The position numbers were made by a program, and so were the translations under genes. This document shows positions 1-8,196 of a stretch of 27,884 nucleotides of DNA, in pieces. The notes beneath the pieces were generated by a model. The model was given only the letters and a program-made list of their open reading frames with translations, ran no database searches and was not told the origin of the DNA. Each line of letters starts with the position of its first letter. Within the stretch, counting starts at the first letter, position 1. The stretch covers positions 1 through 27,884 of the forward strand of contig NW_003112457.1 of assembly GCF_000003605.2 (NCBI RefSeq). Direction: 5' to 3'. This DNA is from Saccoglossus kowalevskii. Taxonomy: Eukaryota > Hemichordata > Enteropneusta > Harrimaniidae.

Positions 1-99
1 CATGAATATTCCTCGGAATTGAATGTCATTTAATGCTATGGCTCGGCAAAAAATCATAGGAAAAAGTTAGTATGTAATGTGGAATAAAACTGTTGATGA
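1..99 (-). other. Spacer 3' of a 5S copy lying off the left edge
   Basis: This is a spacer with ATTAAAT on the minus strand near 30-36. Its gene lies outside the window to the left. The T5 run before copy 1 is interrupted here (aaaactg on the plus strand). Confidence 0.85.
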
Positions 100-218
100 G
101 CCTACTGCACGTGGTATTCCCAGCCGGTCTACCATGCAAGTACTAACCACGCCCGATGCAGCTTAACTTCAGTGATCGGACGAGAACTGGTGTATTCTGC
201 AATGGGTTGGCAGTAGGC
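100..218 (-). rRNA. 5S: 5S rRNA copy 1
   Basis: Two differences from consensus (ctacc in box C, gggttgg near loop A). Terminal helix intact; the distal T-run is broken by a C. Structurally plausible as a functional gene. Confidence 0.9.
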
Positions 219-315
219 TGAATATTCTTCGGAATTGGATGTCGTTTAATGCGTCGGCTATGCAAAAAATCCCGCGAAAAAGTTAGTATGTACGGTGGAA
301 TAAAAATGTTGATGA

Positions 316-433
316 GCCTACTGCTTGTGGTATTCTCAGCCGGTCTCCCATGCAAGTACTAACCACGTCCGGTGGGCTTAACTTCAGTGATCGGACGAGA
401 ACTGGTGTGTTCTGCAATTGTTTGTCAGTAGGC
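316..433 (-). pseudogene. 5S pseudogene copy 2, helix II block variant
   Basis: Carries the tccggtggg block in place of cccgatgcag, one base shorter, which replaces the 3' strand of helix II. Also ctgcttg in helix V and I junction and gtttgtcag at the 5' end. 118 nt. Confidence 0.8.
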
Positions 434-530
434 TGAATATTCATCCTAATTGTATGTCATTTAATGCTTCGTCTAGGCAAAAAATCATGGAAAAAAGTTA
501 GCATGTAATGTGGAATAAAAATGTTGATGA

Positions 531-649
531 GCCTACTGCACGAGGTATTCCCAACCGGTCTCCCGTGCAAGTACTAACCACGCCCGATGCGGCTTAGCTT
601 CAGTGATCGGACGAGAACTGGTGTATTCTGCAATGGTTTGGCAGTAGGC
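531..649 (-). rRNA. 5S: 5S rRNA copy 3, gcggcttagc type
   Basis: Member of a seven-copy type with cgtgcaag and gcggcttagc. The first turns the helix IV U-G pair into C-G; the second gives an A-C mismatch in helix II. Also cgagg and caacc. Confidence 0.85.
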
Positions 650-746
650 TGATTATTTGTCGGAATTGGATTTCAATTAATGCTTCAGCTAGGCAAAAAT
701 TCACGGGAAAAAGATAGCATGTACGGTGGAATAAAAATATTGATAA

Positions 747-865
747 GCCTACTGCACGTGGTATTACCAGCAGGTCTCCCATGCAAGTACTAACCACGCC
801 CAATGCAGCTTAACTTCAGCGATCGGACGAGAACTGGTGTATTCTGCAATGGTTTGGCAGTAGGC
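747..865 (-). rRNA. 5S: 5S rRNA copy 4
   Basis: Four differences: taccag, agcagg, cccaatg, cagcgat. Helix I intact. Confidence 0.87.
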
Positions 866-962
866 TGAATATTCGTCGGAATTGAATGTAATTTAATACT
901 TCGTTTAGGCAACAAATCCCGGGAAAAAGTTGGTATGTACGGTGGAATAAAAATGTTGATAA

Positions 963-1081
963 GCCTACTGCACGTGGTATTCCTAGCCGGTCTCCCATGC
1001 AATAACTAACCATGCCCGATGCAGATTAACTTCAGTGATCGGACGAGAACTGGTGTATTCTGCATTGGTTTGGCAGTAGGC
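963..1081 (-). rRNA. 5S: 5S rRNA copy 5
   Basis: Differences: cctagcc, aataact in loop E, catgccc in helix V, gcagatt, gcattgg. Confidence 0.85.
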
Positions 1082-1177
1082 TGAATATTCCTTGCAATTG
1101 GATGTCGTTTATTGCTTCGGCTAGGCAAAAAACATGGGAAAATGTTAGTATGTACGGTGGAATAAAAATGTTGATAA

Positions 1178-1296
1178 GCCTACTGCACGTGGTATTCCCA
1201 GCCTGTCTCCCATGCAAGTACTAAACACGCCCGATGCAGCTTAACTTCAGTGATCGGACGAGAACTGGTGTATTCTGCAATGGGTTGGCAGTAGGC
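1178..1296 (-). rRNA. 5S: 5S rRNA copy 6
   Basis: Three differences: cctgtctc, taaacacg, gggttgg. Confidence 0.87.
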
Positions 1297-1393
1297 TGAA
1301 TATTCGTCGGAATTGGATGTCGTTTAATGCTTCGGCTATGCAAAAAATTCCGGGAAAAAGTTAGTATGTACGGTGGAATAAAAATGTTGATGA

Positions 1394-1512
1394 GCCTAAT
1401 GCACGTGGTATTCCCAGACGGTCTCCCTTGCAAGTACTAACCACGCCCGATGCAGATTAACTTCAGTGATCGGACGTGAACTGGTGTATTCTGCATTGGT
1501 TTGGCTGTAGGC
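1394..1512 (-). rRNA. 5S: 5S rRNA copy 7, helix I mismatched
   Basis: cctaatgc puts a C-U mismatch in helix I and ggctgtagg changes the opposite strand without restoring it. Also cagacgg, cccttgc, gcagatt, gacgtga, gcattgg. Confidence 0.8.
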
Positions 1513-1609
1513 TGAATATTCTTTGCAATTGGAGGTCATTTATTGCTTCGGCTAGGTAAAAAAATAAGGGAAATTGTTAGTATGTAATGTGGAATAACAA
1601 TGTTGATGA

Positions 1610-1728
1610 GCCTACTGCACGTGGTATTCCCAGCCAGTCTCCCATGCAAGTACTAACCACGCCCGATGCAGCTTAACTTCAGTGATCGGACGAGAACTGG
1701 TGTATTCTGCTATGGTTTGGCAGTAGGC
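1610..1728 (-). rRNA. 5S: 5S rRNA copy 8
   Basis: Only two differences (ccagtc, ctgctatgg). The spacer T5 run just downstream is broken (gaataacaatg), so termination would fall at a later T-run. Confidence 0.88.
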
Positions 1729-1827
1729 TGAATATTCGTCAGAATTGGATGTCGTTTAAAATGCTTCGGCTAAGCAAAAAATCCCGCGAAAAAGTTAGTA
1801 TGTACGGCGGAATAAAAATGTTGATGA

Positions 1828-1938
1828 GCGTACTGCATGCGGTTTTCTCAGCCGGTATCCCATGCAAGTACTAACCACGTCTTTAACTTCAGTGATCGGA
1901 CGTGAACTGGTGTACTCTGCAATGGTTTCGCAGTAGGC
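1828..1938 (-). pseudogene. 5S pseudogene copy 9, 8-nt deletion type
   Basis: 111 nt. accacgtctttaactt lacks 8 nt of box A and the helix II 3' strand. Also gcgtactgcatgcgg and ggtatccc. Same lesion as copies 38, 106 and 122. Confidence 0.85.
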
Positions 1939-2036
1939 TGAATATTCGTCGGAATTGGATGTAATTTAATACTTCGGCTAGGCAAAAAAATCCCGGGAAA
2001 AAGTTAGTATGTACGGTGGAATAAAAATGTTGATGA

Positions 2037-2155
2037 GCCTAATGCAAGTGGTATTCCCAACCGGTCTCCCTTGCAAGTACTAACCACGCCCGATGCAGCT
2101 TAACTTCAGTGATCGGACGTGAACTGGTGTATTCTGCATTGGTTTGGCAGTATGC
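2037..2155 (-). rRNA. 5S: 5S rRNA copy 10, helix I mismatched
   Basis: cctaatgcaag with cagtatgc gives two uncompensated helix I mismatches plus one in helix V. Also caacc, cccttgc, gacgtg, gcattgg. Probably a decaying copy. Confidence 0.8.
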
Positions 2156-2253
2156 TGAATATTCGTTGCAATTGGATGTCATTTATTGCTTCGGCTAGGC
2201 AAAAAAAACATGGGAAAATGTTAGTATGTAATGTGGAATAAAAATGTTGATGA

Positions 2254-2372
2254 GCCTACTGCACGTGGTATTCTCAGCCAGTCTCCCATGCAAGTACTAA
2301 CCATGCACGATGCAGATTAACTTCAGTGATCGGATGTGAACTGGTGTATTCAGCAATGGTTAGGCAGTAGGC
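2254..2372 (-). rRNA. 5S: 5S rRNA copy 11
   Basis: Differences: ctcagccagtc, catgcacg, gcagatt, ggatgtga, ttcagcaatggttagg. Shares type with copies 34, 112 and 124. Confidence 0.82.
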
Positions 2373-2469
2373 TGAATATTCGTCCGAATTGTATGTCATT
2401 TAATGCTTCGTCTAGGCAAAAAATCATGGGAAAATGTTAGCATGTAATGTGGAATAAAAATGTTGATGA

Positions 2470-2588
2470 GCCTACTGCACGATGTATTCCCAGCCGATCT
2501 CCCGTGCAAGTACTAACCACTCCCGATGCGGCTTAGCTTCAGTGATCGGACGAGAACTGGTGTATTCTGCAATGGTTTGGCAGTAGGC
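2470..2588 (-). rRNA. 5S: 5S rRNA copy 12, gcggcttagc type
   Basis: Also cgatgtattc, ccgatctcccgtgc and ccactccc. Followed upstream on its own strand by a copy 13-like unit, as in copies 40-41 and 113-114. Confidence 0.83.
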
Positions 2589-2685
2589 TGAATATTTGTC
2601 GGAATTGGATTTAAATTAATGCTTCGGCTAGGCAAAAAATCACGGGAAAAAGATAGTATGTATGGTGGAATAAAAATGTTGATAA

Positions 2686-2804
2686 GCCTACTGCACGTGG
2701 TATTCCCAGCCGGTCTCCCATGCAAGTACTAACCACGCCCGATGCAGATTAACTTCAGTGATCGGACGAGAACTGGTGTATTCTGCAATGGTTTGGCAGT
2801 AGGC
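2686..2804 (-). rRNA. 5S: 5S rRNA copy 13, one change from consensus
   Basis: The only difference is gcagatt for gcagctt, next to helix II at about RNA position 57. All helices intact, internal boxes intact, T5 terminator present. One of the two best candidates for an expressible gene in the window. Confidence 0.93.
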
Positions 2805-2901
2805 TGAATATTCGTCGGAATTGGATGTAATTAAATACTTCGGCTAGGCAACAAATCGCGAGAAAAAAATGGTATGTACGGTTGAATAAAAATGTTGATA
2901 A

Positions 2902-3020
2902 GGCTACTGCACGTGGTATTCCCAGCCGGTCTCCCATGCAAGTACTAACCATGCCCGATGCAGATTAACTTCAGTGATCGGACGAGAACTGGTGTACTCT
3001 GCATTGGTTTAGCAGTAGGC
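2902..3020 (-). rRNA. 5S: 5S rRNA copy 14
   Basis: Starts ggctactgc (helix I mismatch). Also catgccc, gcagatt, gtactctgcattgg, ttagcag. Matches copy 116. Confidence 0.83.
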
Positions 3021-3117
3021 TGAATATTCCTCGGAATTGGATGTAATTTAATACTTCGGCTAGGCAAAAAATCATGGAAAAAAGTTAGTATGTACGGTGG
3101 AATAAAAATGTTCATGA

Positions 3118-3236
3118 GCCTACTGCAGATGGTTTTCCCAGCCGATCACCCACGCAAGTACTAACCACGCCCGATACAGCTTAACTTCAGTGATCGGACG
3201 AGAACTGGTGTATTCTGCAATGATTTGGCAGTAGGC
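3118..3236 (-). rRNA. 5S: 5S rRNA copy 15
   Basis: Heavily changed 3' half: gcagatggttttccc, ccgatcacccacgc; also gatacag and gatttgg. Partner of copy 117. Confidence 0.8.
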
Positions 3237-3331
3237 TGAATATTCGTCGGAATTGGATGTAATTTTTTACTTCGGCTAGGCAACAAATCCCGGGAAATAT
3301 GGTATGTACGGTGGAATAAAAATGTTGATAA

Positions 3332-3450
3332 GCCTACTGCACGTGGTATTCCCAGCCGGTCTCCCATGCAAGTACTAACCATGCCCTATGCAGATTAACT
3401 TCAGTGATCGGACGAGAACTGGTGTATTCTGCATTGGTTTGGCAGTAGGC
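3332..3450 (-). rRNA. 5S: 5S rRNA copy 16
   Basis: Differences: catgccctatgcagatt and gcattgg. The upstream spacer has attttttac at the TATA-like box. Partner of copy 118. Confidence 0.85.
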
Positions 3451-3547
3451 TGAATATTCGTTGCAATTGGATGTCATTTAATGCTTCGGCTAGGCAAAAA
3501 ATCATGGAAAAATGTTAGTATGTATGGTGGAATAAAAATGTTGATAA

Positions 3548-3665
3548 GCCTACTGCACGTGGTATTCCCAGCCGGTCTCCCATGCAAGTACTAACCACAT
3601 CCGGTGGGCTTAACATCAGTGATCGGACGAGAACTGGTGTATTCTGCATTGGTTTGGCAGTAGGC
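3548..3665 (-). pseudogene. 5S pseudogene copy 17, helix II block variant
   Basis: accacatccggtggg replaces the helix II 3' strand, one base short. Also aacatcag and gcattgg. Partner of copy 76. Confidence 0.8.
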
Positions 3666-3761
3666 TGAATATTCGTTGCAATTGGATGTAATGTATTGCT
3701 TTAGCTAGGCAAAAAACATGGGAAAATGTTAGTATGTAATGTGGAATAAAAATGTTGAAAA

Positions 3762-3880
3762 TCCTACTGCAAGTGGTATTCCCAGCCAGTCTCCCATGCA
3801 AGTACTAACCATGCCCAATGCAGATTAACTTCAGTGATCGGACGAGAACTGGAGTATTCTGCAATGGTTTGGAAGTAGGC
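3762..3880 (-). rRNA. 5S: 5S rRNA copy 18, T4-adjacent type
   Basis: gaaaatcc puts TTTT directly after the gene and changes the last base to A. Also caagtgg, ccagtc, catgcccaatg, gcagatt, ctggag, ggaagtagg. Confidence 0.8.
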
Positions 3881-3978
3881 TGAATATTCTTTGCAATTGG
3901 AGGTCATTTATTGCTTCGGCTAGGTAAAAAAAATAAGGGAAAATGTTTGTATGTAATGTGGAATAAAAATGTTGATGA

Positions 3979-4096
3979 GCCTACTGCACGTGGTATTCCC
4001 AGCCGGTCACCCATGCAAGTACTAACCACGTCCGGTGGGCTTAACATCAGTGATCGGACGAGAACTGGTGTATTCTGCAATGTTTTGTCAGTAGGC
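3979..4096 (-). pseudogene. 5S pseudogene copy 19, helix II block variant
   Basis: tccggtggg block, gtcaccc, aacatcag, gttttgtcag. 118 nt. Partner of copy 78. Confidence 0.8.
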
Positions 4097-4193
4097 TGAA
4101 TATTCGTCGGAATTGGATGTAATTTAATACTTCGGCTATTCAAAAAATCCCGGGAAAAAGTTAGTATGTACGGTGGAATAAAAATGTTGATGA

Positions 4194-4312
4194 GCCTACT
4201 GCACGTGGTATTCACAGCCGGTCTACCATGCAAGTACTAAGCACGCCCGATGCAGCTTAACTTCAGTGATCGGATGAGAACTGGTGTATTCTGCAGTGGT
4301 TTGGCAGTAGGC
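4194..4312 (-). rRNA. 5S: 5S rRNA copy 20
   Basis: ttcacagcc, ctacc, taagcacg, gatgag, gcagtgg. Its gene is identical to copy 79. Confidence 0.84.
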
Positions 4313-4409
4313 TGAATATTCGTCGGAATTGAATGTAATTTAATACTTCGGCTAGGCAACAAATCCCGGGAAAAAGTTTGTATGTACGGTGGAATAATAA
4401 TGTTGATAA

Positions 4410-4528
4410 GCCTAATGCACGCGGTATTCCCAGGCGGTCTACCATGCAAGTACCAACCTCGCCTGATGCAGCTTAACTTCAGTGATCGGTCGAGAACTGG
4501 TGTATTCTGCAATGGTTTGGCAGTAGGC
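4410..4528 (-). rRNA. 5S: 5S rRNA copy 21
   Basis: cctaatgcacgcgg, aggcgg, ctacc, accaacctcgcctgatg, ggtcgag. T5 broken (gaataataatg). Contains the right breakpoint of the 12,819-bp duplication. Confidence 0.8.
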
Positions 4529-4625
4529 TGAATACTGGTCGGAATTGAATTTAATTTAATACTTCGGCTTGGCAAAAAATTCCTGGAAAAAATTAGTATG
4601 TACGGTGGAATAAAAATGTTGATGA

Positions 4626-4744
4626 GCCTACTGCACGTGGTATTCCCAGCCGGTCTACCATGCAAGTACTAACCACGCCCGATGCAGCTTAACTTCATTG
4701 ATATGACAAGAACTGGTGTATTCTGCAATGGGTTGGCAGTAGGC
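4626..4744 (-). rRNA. 5S: 5S rRNA copy 22
   Basis: ctacc, attgatatgacaag in loop C, gggttgg. The loop C change removes part of the conserved CGTCCGATCA segment. Confidence 0.82.
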
Positions 4745-4841
4745 TGAATATTCGTCATAATTGGATGTCATTTAATTCTTCGGCTAGGCAAAAAATTCCG
4801 GGAAAAATTTAGTATGTACGGTGGAATAAAATTGTTTATGA

Positions 4842-4960
4842 GCCTAATGCACGTGGTATTCCCAGCCGGTCTCCCATGCAAGTACTAACCACGCCCGATA
4901 CAGCTTAACTTCAGTGATGAGACGTGACCTGGTGTATTCTGCATTGGTTTGGCAGTAGAC
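4842..4960 (-). rRNA. 5S: 5S rRNA copy 23
   Basis: cctaatgc, gatacag, gatgagacgtgacctgg, gcattgg, gtagac. Several helices weakened. Confidence 0.78.
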
Positions 4961-5056
4961 TGAATATTCCTTGCAATTGGATGTAATTTATTGCTTCGGC
5001 TAGGCAAAAAACATGGGAAAATGTTAGTATGTAATGTGGAATAAAAATGTTGAAAA

Positions 5057-5174
5057 TCCTACTGCACGTGGTATTCCCAGCCAGTCTCCCATGCAAGTAC
5101 TAACCATGCCCGATGCAGATTAACTTCAGTGATCGGACGAGAACTGGAGTATTCTGCAATGGTTTGGAAGTAGC
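5057..5174 (-). rRNA. 5S: 5S rRNA copy 24, T4-adjacent type
   Basis: gaaaatcc at the 3' end; ccagtc, catgccc, gcagatt, ctggag, ggaagtagc with one base lost in helix I. 118 nt. Confidence 0.77.
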
Positions 5175-5272
5175 TGATTATTTTTTGCAATCGGAGGTCA
5201 TTTATTGCTTCGGCTAGGTAAAAAAAATAAGGGAAAATGTTAGTATGTAATGTGGAATAAAAATGTTGATGA

Positions 5273-5391
5273 GCCTACTGCACGTGGTATTCCCAGCCGG
5301 TCTACCATGCAAGTACTAAACATGCCCGATGCAGATAACTTCAGTGATCGGACGAGAACCTGGTGTATTCTGCATTGGTTTGGCAGTAGGC
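5273..5391 (-). rRNA. 5S: 5S rRNA copy 25
   Basis: ctacc, aaacatgccc, gcagataac (one base lost), gaacctgg (one gained), gcattgg. Confidence 0.78.
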
Positions 5392-5488
5392 TGAATATTC
5401 GTTGCAATTGGATGTCATTTAATGCTTCGGCTAGGCAAAAAATCATGGAAAAAAGTTAGTATGTATGGTGGAATAAAAATGTTGATAA

Positions 5489-5607
5489 GCCTACTGCACG
5501 TGGTATTCCCAGCCGGTCTCCCATGCAAGTACTAACCTCGCCCGATGCAGCTTAACTTCAGTGATCGGACGAGAACTGGTGTATTGTGCAATGTTTTGTC
5601 AGTAGGC
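5489..5607 (-). rRNA. 5S: 5S rRNA copy 26
   Basis: Three changed spots: cctcgccc, gtattgtgc, gttttgtcag. Confidence 0.84.
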
Positions 5608-5704
5608 TGAATATTCGTCGGAATTGGATGTAATTTAATACTTCGGCTATTCAAAAAATCCCGGGAAAAAGTTAGTATGTACGGTGGAATAAAAATGTTG
5701 ATGA

Positions 5705-5823
5705 GCCTACTGCACGTGGTATTCACAGCCGGTCTACCATGCAAGTACTAAACACGCCCGATGCAGCTTAACTTCAGTGAACGGACGAGAAATGGTGTAT
5801 TCTGCAATGGGTTGGCAGTAGGC
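5705..5823 (-). rRNA. 5S: 5S rRNA copy 27
   Basis: ttcacagcc, ctacc, aaacacg, gtgaacgg, aaatgg, gggttgg. Gene identical to copy 55. Confidence 0.84.
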
Positions 5824-5921
5824 TGAATATTCGTCGTAATTGGATGTCGTTTAATGCTTCGGCTAGGCAAACAAATCCCGGGAAAAAGTTAGTATGTACG
5901 GTGGAATAAAATTGTTGATGA

Positions 5922-6040
5922 GCCTAATGCACGTGGTATTCCCAGCCGGTCTCCCTTGCAAGTACTAACCACGCCCGATGCAGCTTAACTTCAGTGATCG
6001 GACGTGAACTGGTGTATTCTGCATTGGTTTGGCAGTAGGC
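5922..6040 (-). rRNA. 5S: 5S rRNA copy 28, helix I mismatched
   Basis: cctaatgc, cccttgc, gacgtg, gcattgg. Confidence 0.82.
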
Positions 6041-6137
6041 TGAATATTCGTTGCAATTGGATGTAATGTATTGCTTCAGCTAGGCAAAAAAACATGGGAA
6101 AATGTTACTATGTAATGTGGAATAAAAATGTTGAAAA

Positions 6138-6256
6138 TCCTACTGCACGTGGTATTCCCTGCCAGTCTCCCATGCAAGTACTAACCATGCCCGATGCAGA
6201 TTAACTTCAGTGATCGGACGAGAACTGGAGTATTCTGCAATGGTTTGGAAGTAGGC
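6138..6256 (-). rRNA. 5S: 5S rRNA copy 29, T4-adjacent type
   Basis: gaaaatcc, ccctgccagtc, catgccc, gcagatt, ctggag, ggaagtagg. Confidence 0.8.
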
Positions 6257-6354
6257 TGAATATTCTTTGCAATTGGAGGTCATTTATTGCTTCGGCTAGG
6301 TAAAAAAAATAAGGGAAAATGTTTGTATGTAATGTGGAATAAAAATGTTGATGA

Positions 6355-6473
6355 GCCTACTGCACGTGGTATTCCCAGCCGGTCTCCCATGCAAGTACTA
6401 ACCACACCCGATGCAGCTTAGCTTCAGTGATCGGACGAGAACTGGTGTATTCTGCAATGGGTTGGCAGTAGGC
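6355..6473 (-). rRNA. 5S: 5S rRNA copy 30
   Basis: Three differences: ccacaccc (CpG change), gcttagctt, gggttgg. Gene identical to copy 65. Confidence 0.87.
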
Positions 6474-6570
6474 TGAATATTCGTCGGAATTGGATGTCGT
6501 TTAATGCTTCGGCTATGCAAAAAATCCGGCGAAAAAGTTAGTATGTACGGTGGAATAAAAATGTTGATGA

Positions 6571-6688
6571 GCCTACTGATTGTGGTATTCTCAGCCGGTC
6601 TCCCATGCAAGTACTAACCACGTCCGGTGGGATTAACTTCAGTGATCAGACGAGAACTGGTGTATTCTGCAATGGTTTGTCAGTAGGC
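6571..6688 (-). pseudogene. 5S pseudogene copy 31, helix II block variant
   Basis: tccggtgggatt block; ctgattg, ctcag, gatcag, gtttgtcag. Shares ctgattg with copies 66 and 75. Confidence 0.8.
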
Positions 6689-6785
6689 TGAATATTCGTC
6701 GGAATTGGATGTAATTTAATACTTCGGCTAGGCAAAAAATCCCGGGAAAAAGTTAGTATGTACGGTGGAATAAAAATGTTGATGA

Positions 6786-6905
6786 GCCTACTGCGCGTGG
6801 TATTCACAGCCGGTCTACCATGCAAGTACTAACCACGCCCGATGCAGCTTAACTTCAGTGATCGGACGTGAACTGGTGTACTCTGCAATGGTTTGGCAGT
6901 AGGGC
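6786..6905 (-). rRNA. 5S: 5S rRNA copy 32
   Basis: ctgcgcgtgg, ttcacag, ctacc, gacgtg, gtactctg, and an extra g in helix I (cagtagggc). 120 nt. Confidence 0.8.
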
Positions 6906-7003
6906 TGAATATTCGTCGGAATTGGATGTAATTTAATACTTCGGCTAGGCAAAAAAATCCCGGGAAAAAGTTAGTATGTACGGTGGAATAAAAATGTTGA
7001 TGA

Positions 7004-7122
7004 GCCTAATGCAAGTGGTATTCCCAGCCAGTCTTCCTTGCAAGTACTAACCACGCCCGATGCAGCTTAACTTCAGTGATCGGACGTGAACTGGTGTATT
7101 CTGCATTGGTTTGGCAGTATGC
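7004..7122 (-). rRNA. 5S: 5S rRNA copy 33, helix I mismatched
   Basis: cctaatgcaag, ccagtcttccttgc, gacgtg, gcattgg, cagtatgc. Gene identical to copy 107. Confidence 0.8.
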
Positions 7123-7220
7123 TGAATATTCGTTGCCATTGGATGTCATTTATTGCTTCGGCTAGGCAAAAAAAACATGGGAAAATGTTAGTATGTAATG
7201 TGGAATAAAAATGTTGATGA

Positions 7221-7339
7221 GCCTACTGCACGTGGTATTCTCAGCCAGTCTCCCATGCAAGTACTAACCATGCACGATGCACATTAACTTCAGTGATCGG
7301 ACGTGAACTGGTGTATTCAGCAATGGTTAGGCAGTAGGC
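7221..7339 (-). rRNA. 5S: 5S rRNA copy 34
   Basis: ctcagccagtc, catgcacgatgcacatt, gacgtg, ttcagcaatggttagg. Confidence 0.81.
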
Positions 7340-7436
7340 TGAATATTCGTCCGAATTGTATGTCATTTAATGCTTCGTCTAGGCAAAAAATCATGGGAAA
7401 ATGTTAGTATGTAATGTGGAATAAAAATGTTGATGA

Positions 7437-7555
7437 GCCTACTGCACGTGGTATTCCTAGCCGGTCTCCCATGCAAGTACAAACCACGCCCGATGCAACT
7501 TAACTTCAGTGATCAGACGAGAACTGGTGTATTCTGCAATGGGTTGGCAGTAGGC
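7437..7555 (-). rRNA. 5S: 5S rRNA copy 35
   Basis: cctagcc, tacaaacc, gcaactt, gatcag, gggttgg. Near-match to copy 108. Confidence 0.84.
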
Positions 7556-7652
7556 TGAATATTCGTCGGAATTGGATGTCGTTTAATGCTTCGGCTAGGC
7601 AAAAAATCCCGGGAAAAAGTTAGTATGTACGGTGGAATAAAAATATTGATGA
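7556..7652 (-). other. Representative 97-bp 5S intergenic spacer
   Basis: Spacer between the 3' end of copy 36 and the 5' end of copy 35. Read on the minus strand it holds the T5 run, a T5 and T6 pair flanking the CCCGGG palindrome at 7608-7613, and ATTAAA about 30 bp before copy 35. Spacers in the array fall into types: cccggg with tacggtgg; acatggg with taatgtgg; aggtaaaaaaaataaggg; and atcatggaaaaaagtt. No spliced-leader, snRNA or other gene lies in them. Confidence 0.9.
7639..7643 (-). terminator. Pol III T5 terminator of copy 36
   Basis: TTTTT on the minus strand, 10 to 14 nt beyond the end of helix I. T runs of four or more stop RNA polymerase III. The same run is present at this place in most units. 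Confidence 0.75.
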
Positions 7653-7771
7653 GCCTACTGCACGTGGTATTCCCAGCCGTTCTACCATGCAAGTACTAAC
7701 CACGCCCTATGCAGCTTAACTTCAGTGATCGGACGACAACTGGTGTATTCTGCAATGGTTTGGCAGTAGGC
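7653..7771 (-). rRNA. 5S: 5S rRNA copy 36
   Basis: Four differences: ccgttctacc (two), ccctatg, cgacaac. T5 intact. Confidence 0.88.
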
Positions 7772-7868
7772 TGAATATTCGTCGCAATTGGATGTCATTT
7801 AATGCTTCGGCTAGGCAAAAAATCATGGAAAAAAGTTAGTATGTACGGTGGAATAAAAATGGTGGTGA

Positions 7869-7986
7869 GCCTACTGCACATGGTATTCTCAGCCGGTCTC
7901 CCATGCAAGTACTAACCACGCCCGATGCAGATTAACTTCAGTGATCGGACGAGAACTGGTGTATCTGCTATGGTTTGGCAGTTGGC
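7869..7986 (-). rRNA. 5S: 5S rRNA copy 37
   Basis: cacatgg, ctcag, gcagatt, gtatctgctatgg with one base lost, gttggc in helix I. 118 nt. Several single-base gaps nearby suggest poor local consensus. Confidence 0.78.
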
Positions 7987-8085
7987 TAAATATCGTCGGA
8001 ATTGGATGTTCGTTTAAAATGCTTCGGCTATGCAAAAAATCCCGCGAAAAAGTTAGTATGTACGGCGGAATAAAAATGTTGATGA

Positions 8086-8196
8086 GCGTACTGCATGCGG
8101 TTTTCTCAGCCGGTATCCCATGCAAGTACTAACCACGTCTTTAACTTCAGAGATCGGACGTGAACTGGTGTACTCTGCAATGGTTTGGCAGTAGGC
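8086..8196 (-). pseudogene. 5S pseudogene copy 38, 8-nt deletion type
   Basis: 111 nt, same box A/helix II lesion as copy 9, plus cagagatcgg. Confidence 0.85.

Larger units (their letters stand above)
2811..3400. repeat. Three-unit block, second copy at 24891-25480
   Basis: Copies 14-16 match copies 116-118 at a constant offset of 22,080 (22,079 after a one-base gap near 25401). Private marks shared: ggctactgc, gcagatggttttccc, and the attttttac spacer. Confidence 0.85.
3430..4433. repeat. About 1-kb block, second copy at 16249-17252
   Basis: Copies 17-21 match copies 76-80 at offset 12,819 with no net gap and only scattered substitutions. The right breakpoint lies inside the gene, near 4433 and 17252. 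Confidence 0.88.
5585..6380. repeat. Block, second copy at about 11700-12500
   Basis: Copies 26 (right half) to 30 (left part) match copies 54-58 at offset about 6,115; the offset grows near 12300 because of extra homopolymer bases. Confidence 0.8.

Noticed and set aside
3904-4233. Open reading frames of 60-142 codons recurring on the minus strand, with similar proteins starting MHGRPAGNTT or MGDRLGIPRA
   Set aside because: They start at ATGs inside the helix IV segment (GCATGGGAGACC) of 5S genes and run through spacer. They recur because the unit recurs, break at every small indel, and match an RNA gene read in frame.
7608-7613. CCCGGG between T runs as a functional palindrome
   Set aside because: Only one spacer type has it; others have catggg, cataggg or ataaggg at the same spot, so it is not conserved.
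7556-7652. Spliced-leader, snRNA or tRNA gene in the spacer
   Set aside because: The 97-bp spacer has no cloverleaf, no Sm site in a plausible context and no B box; 5S-SL linkage known in some animals is not seen.
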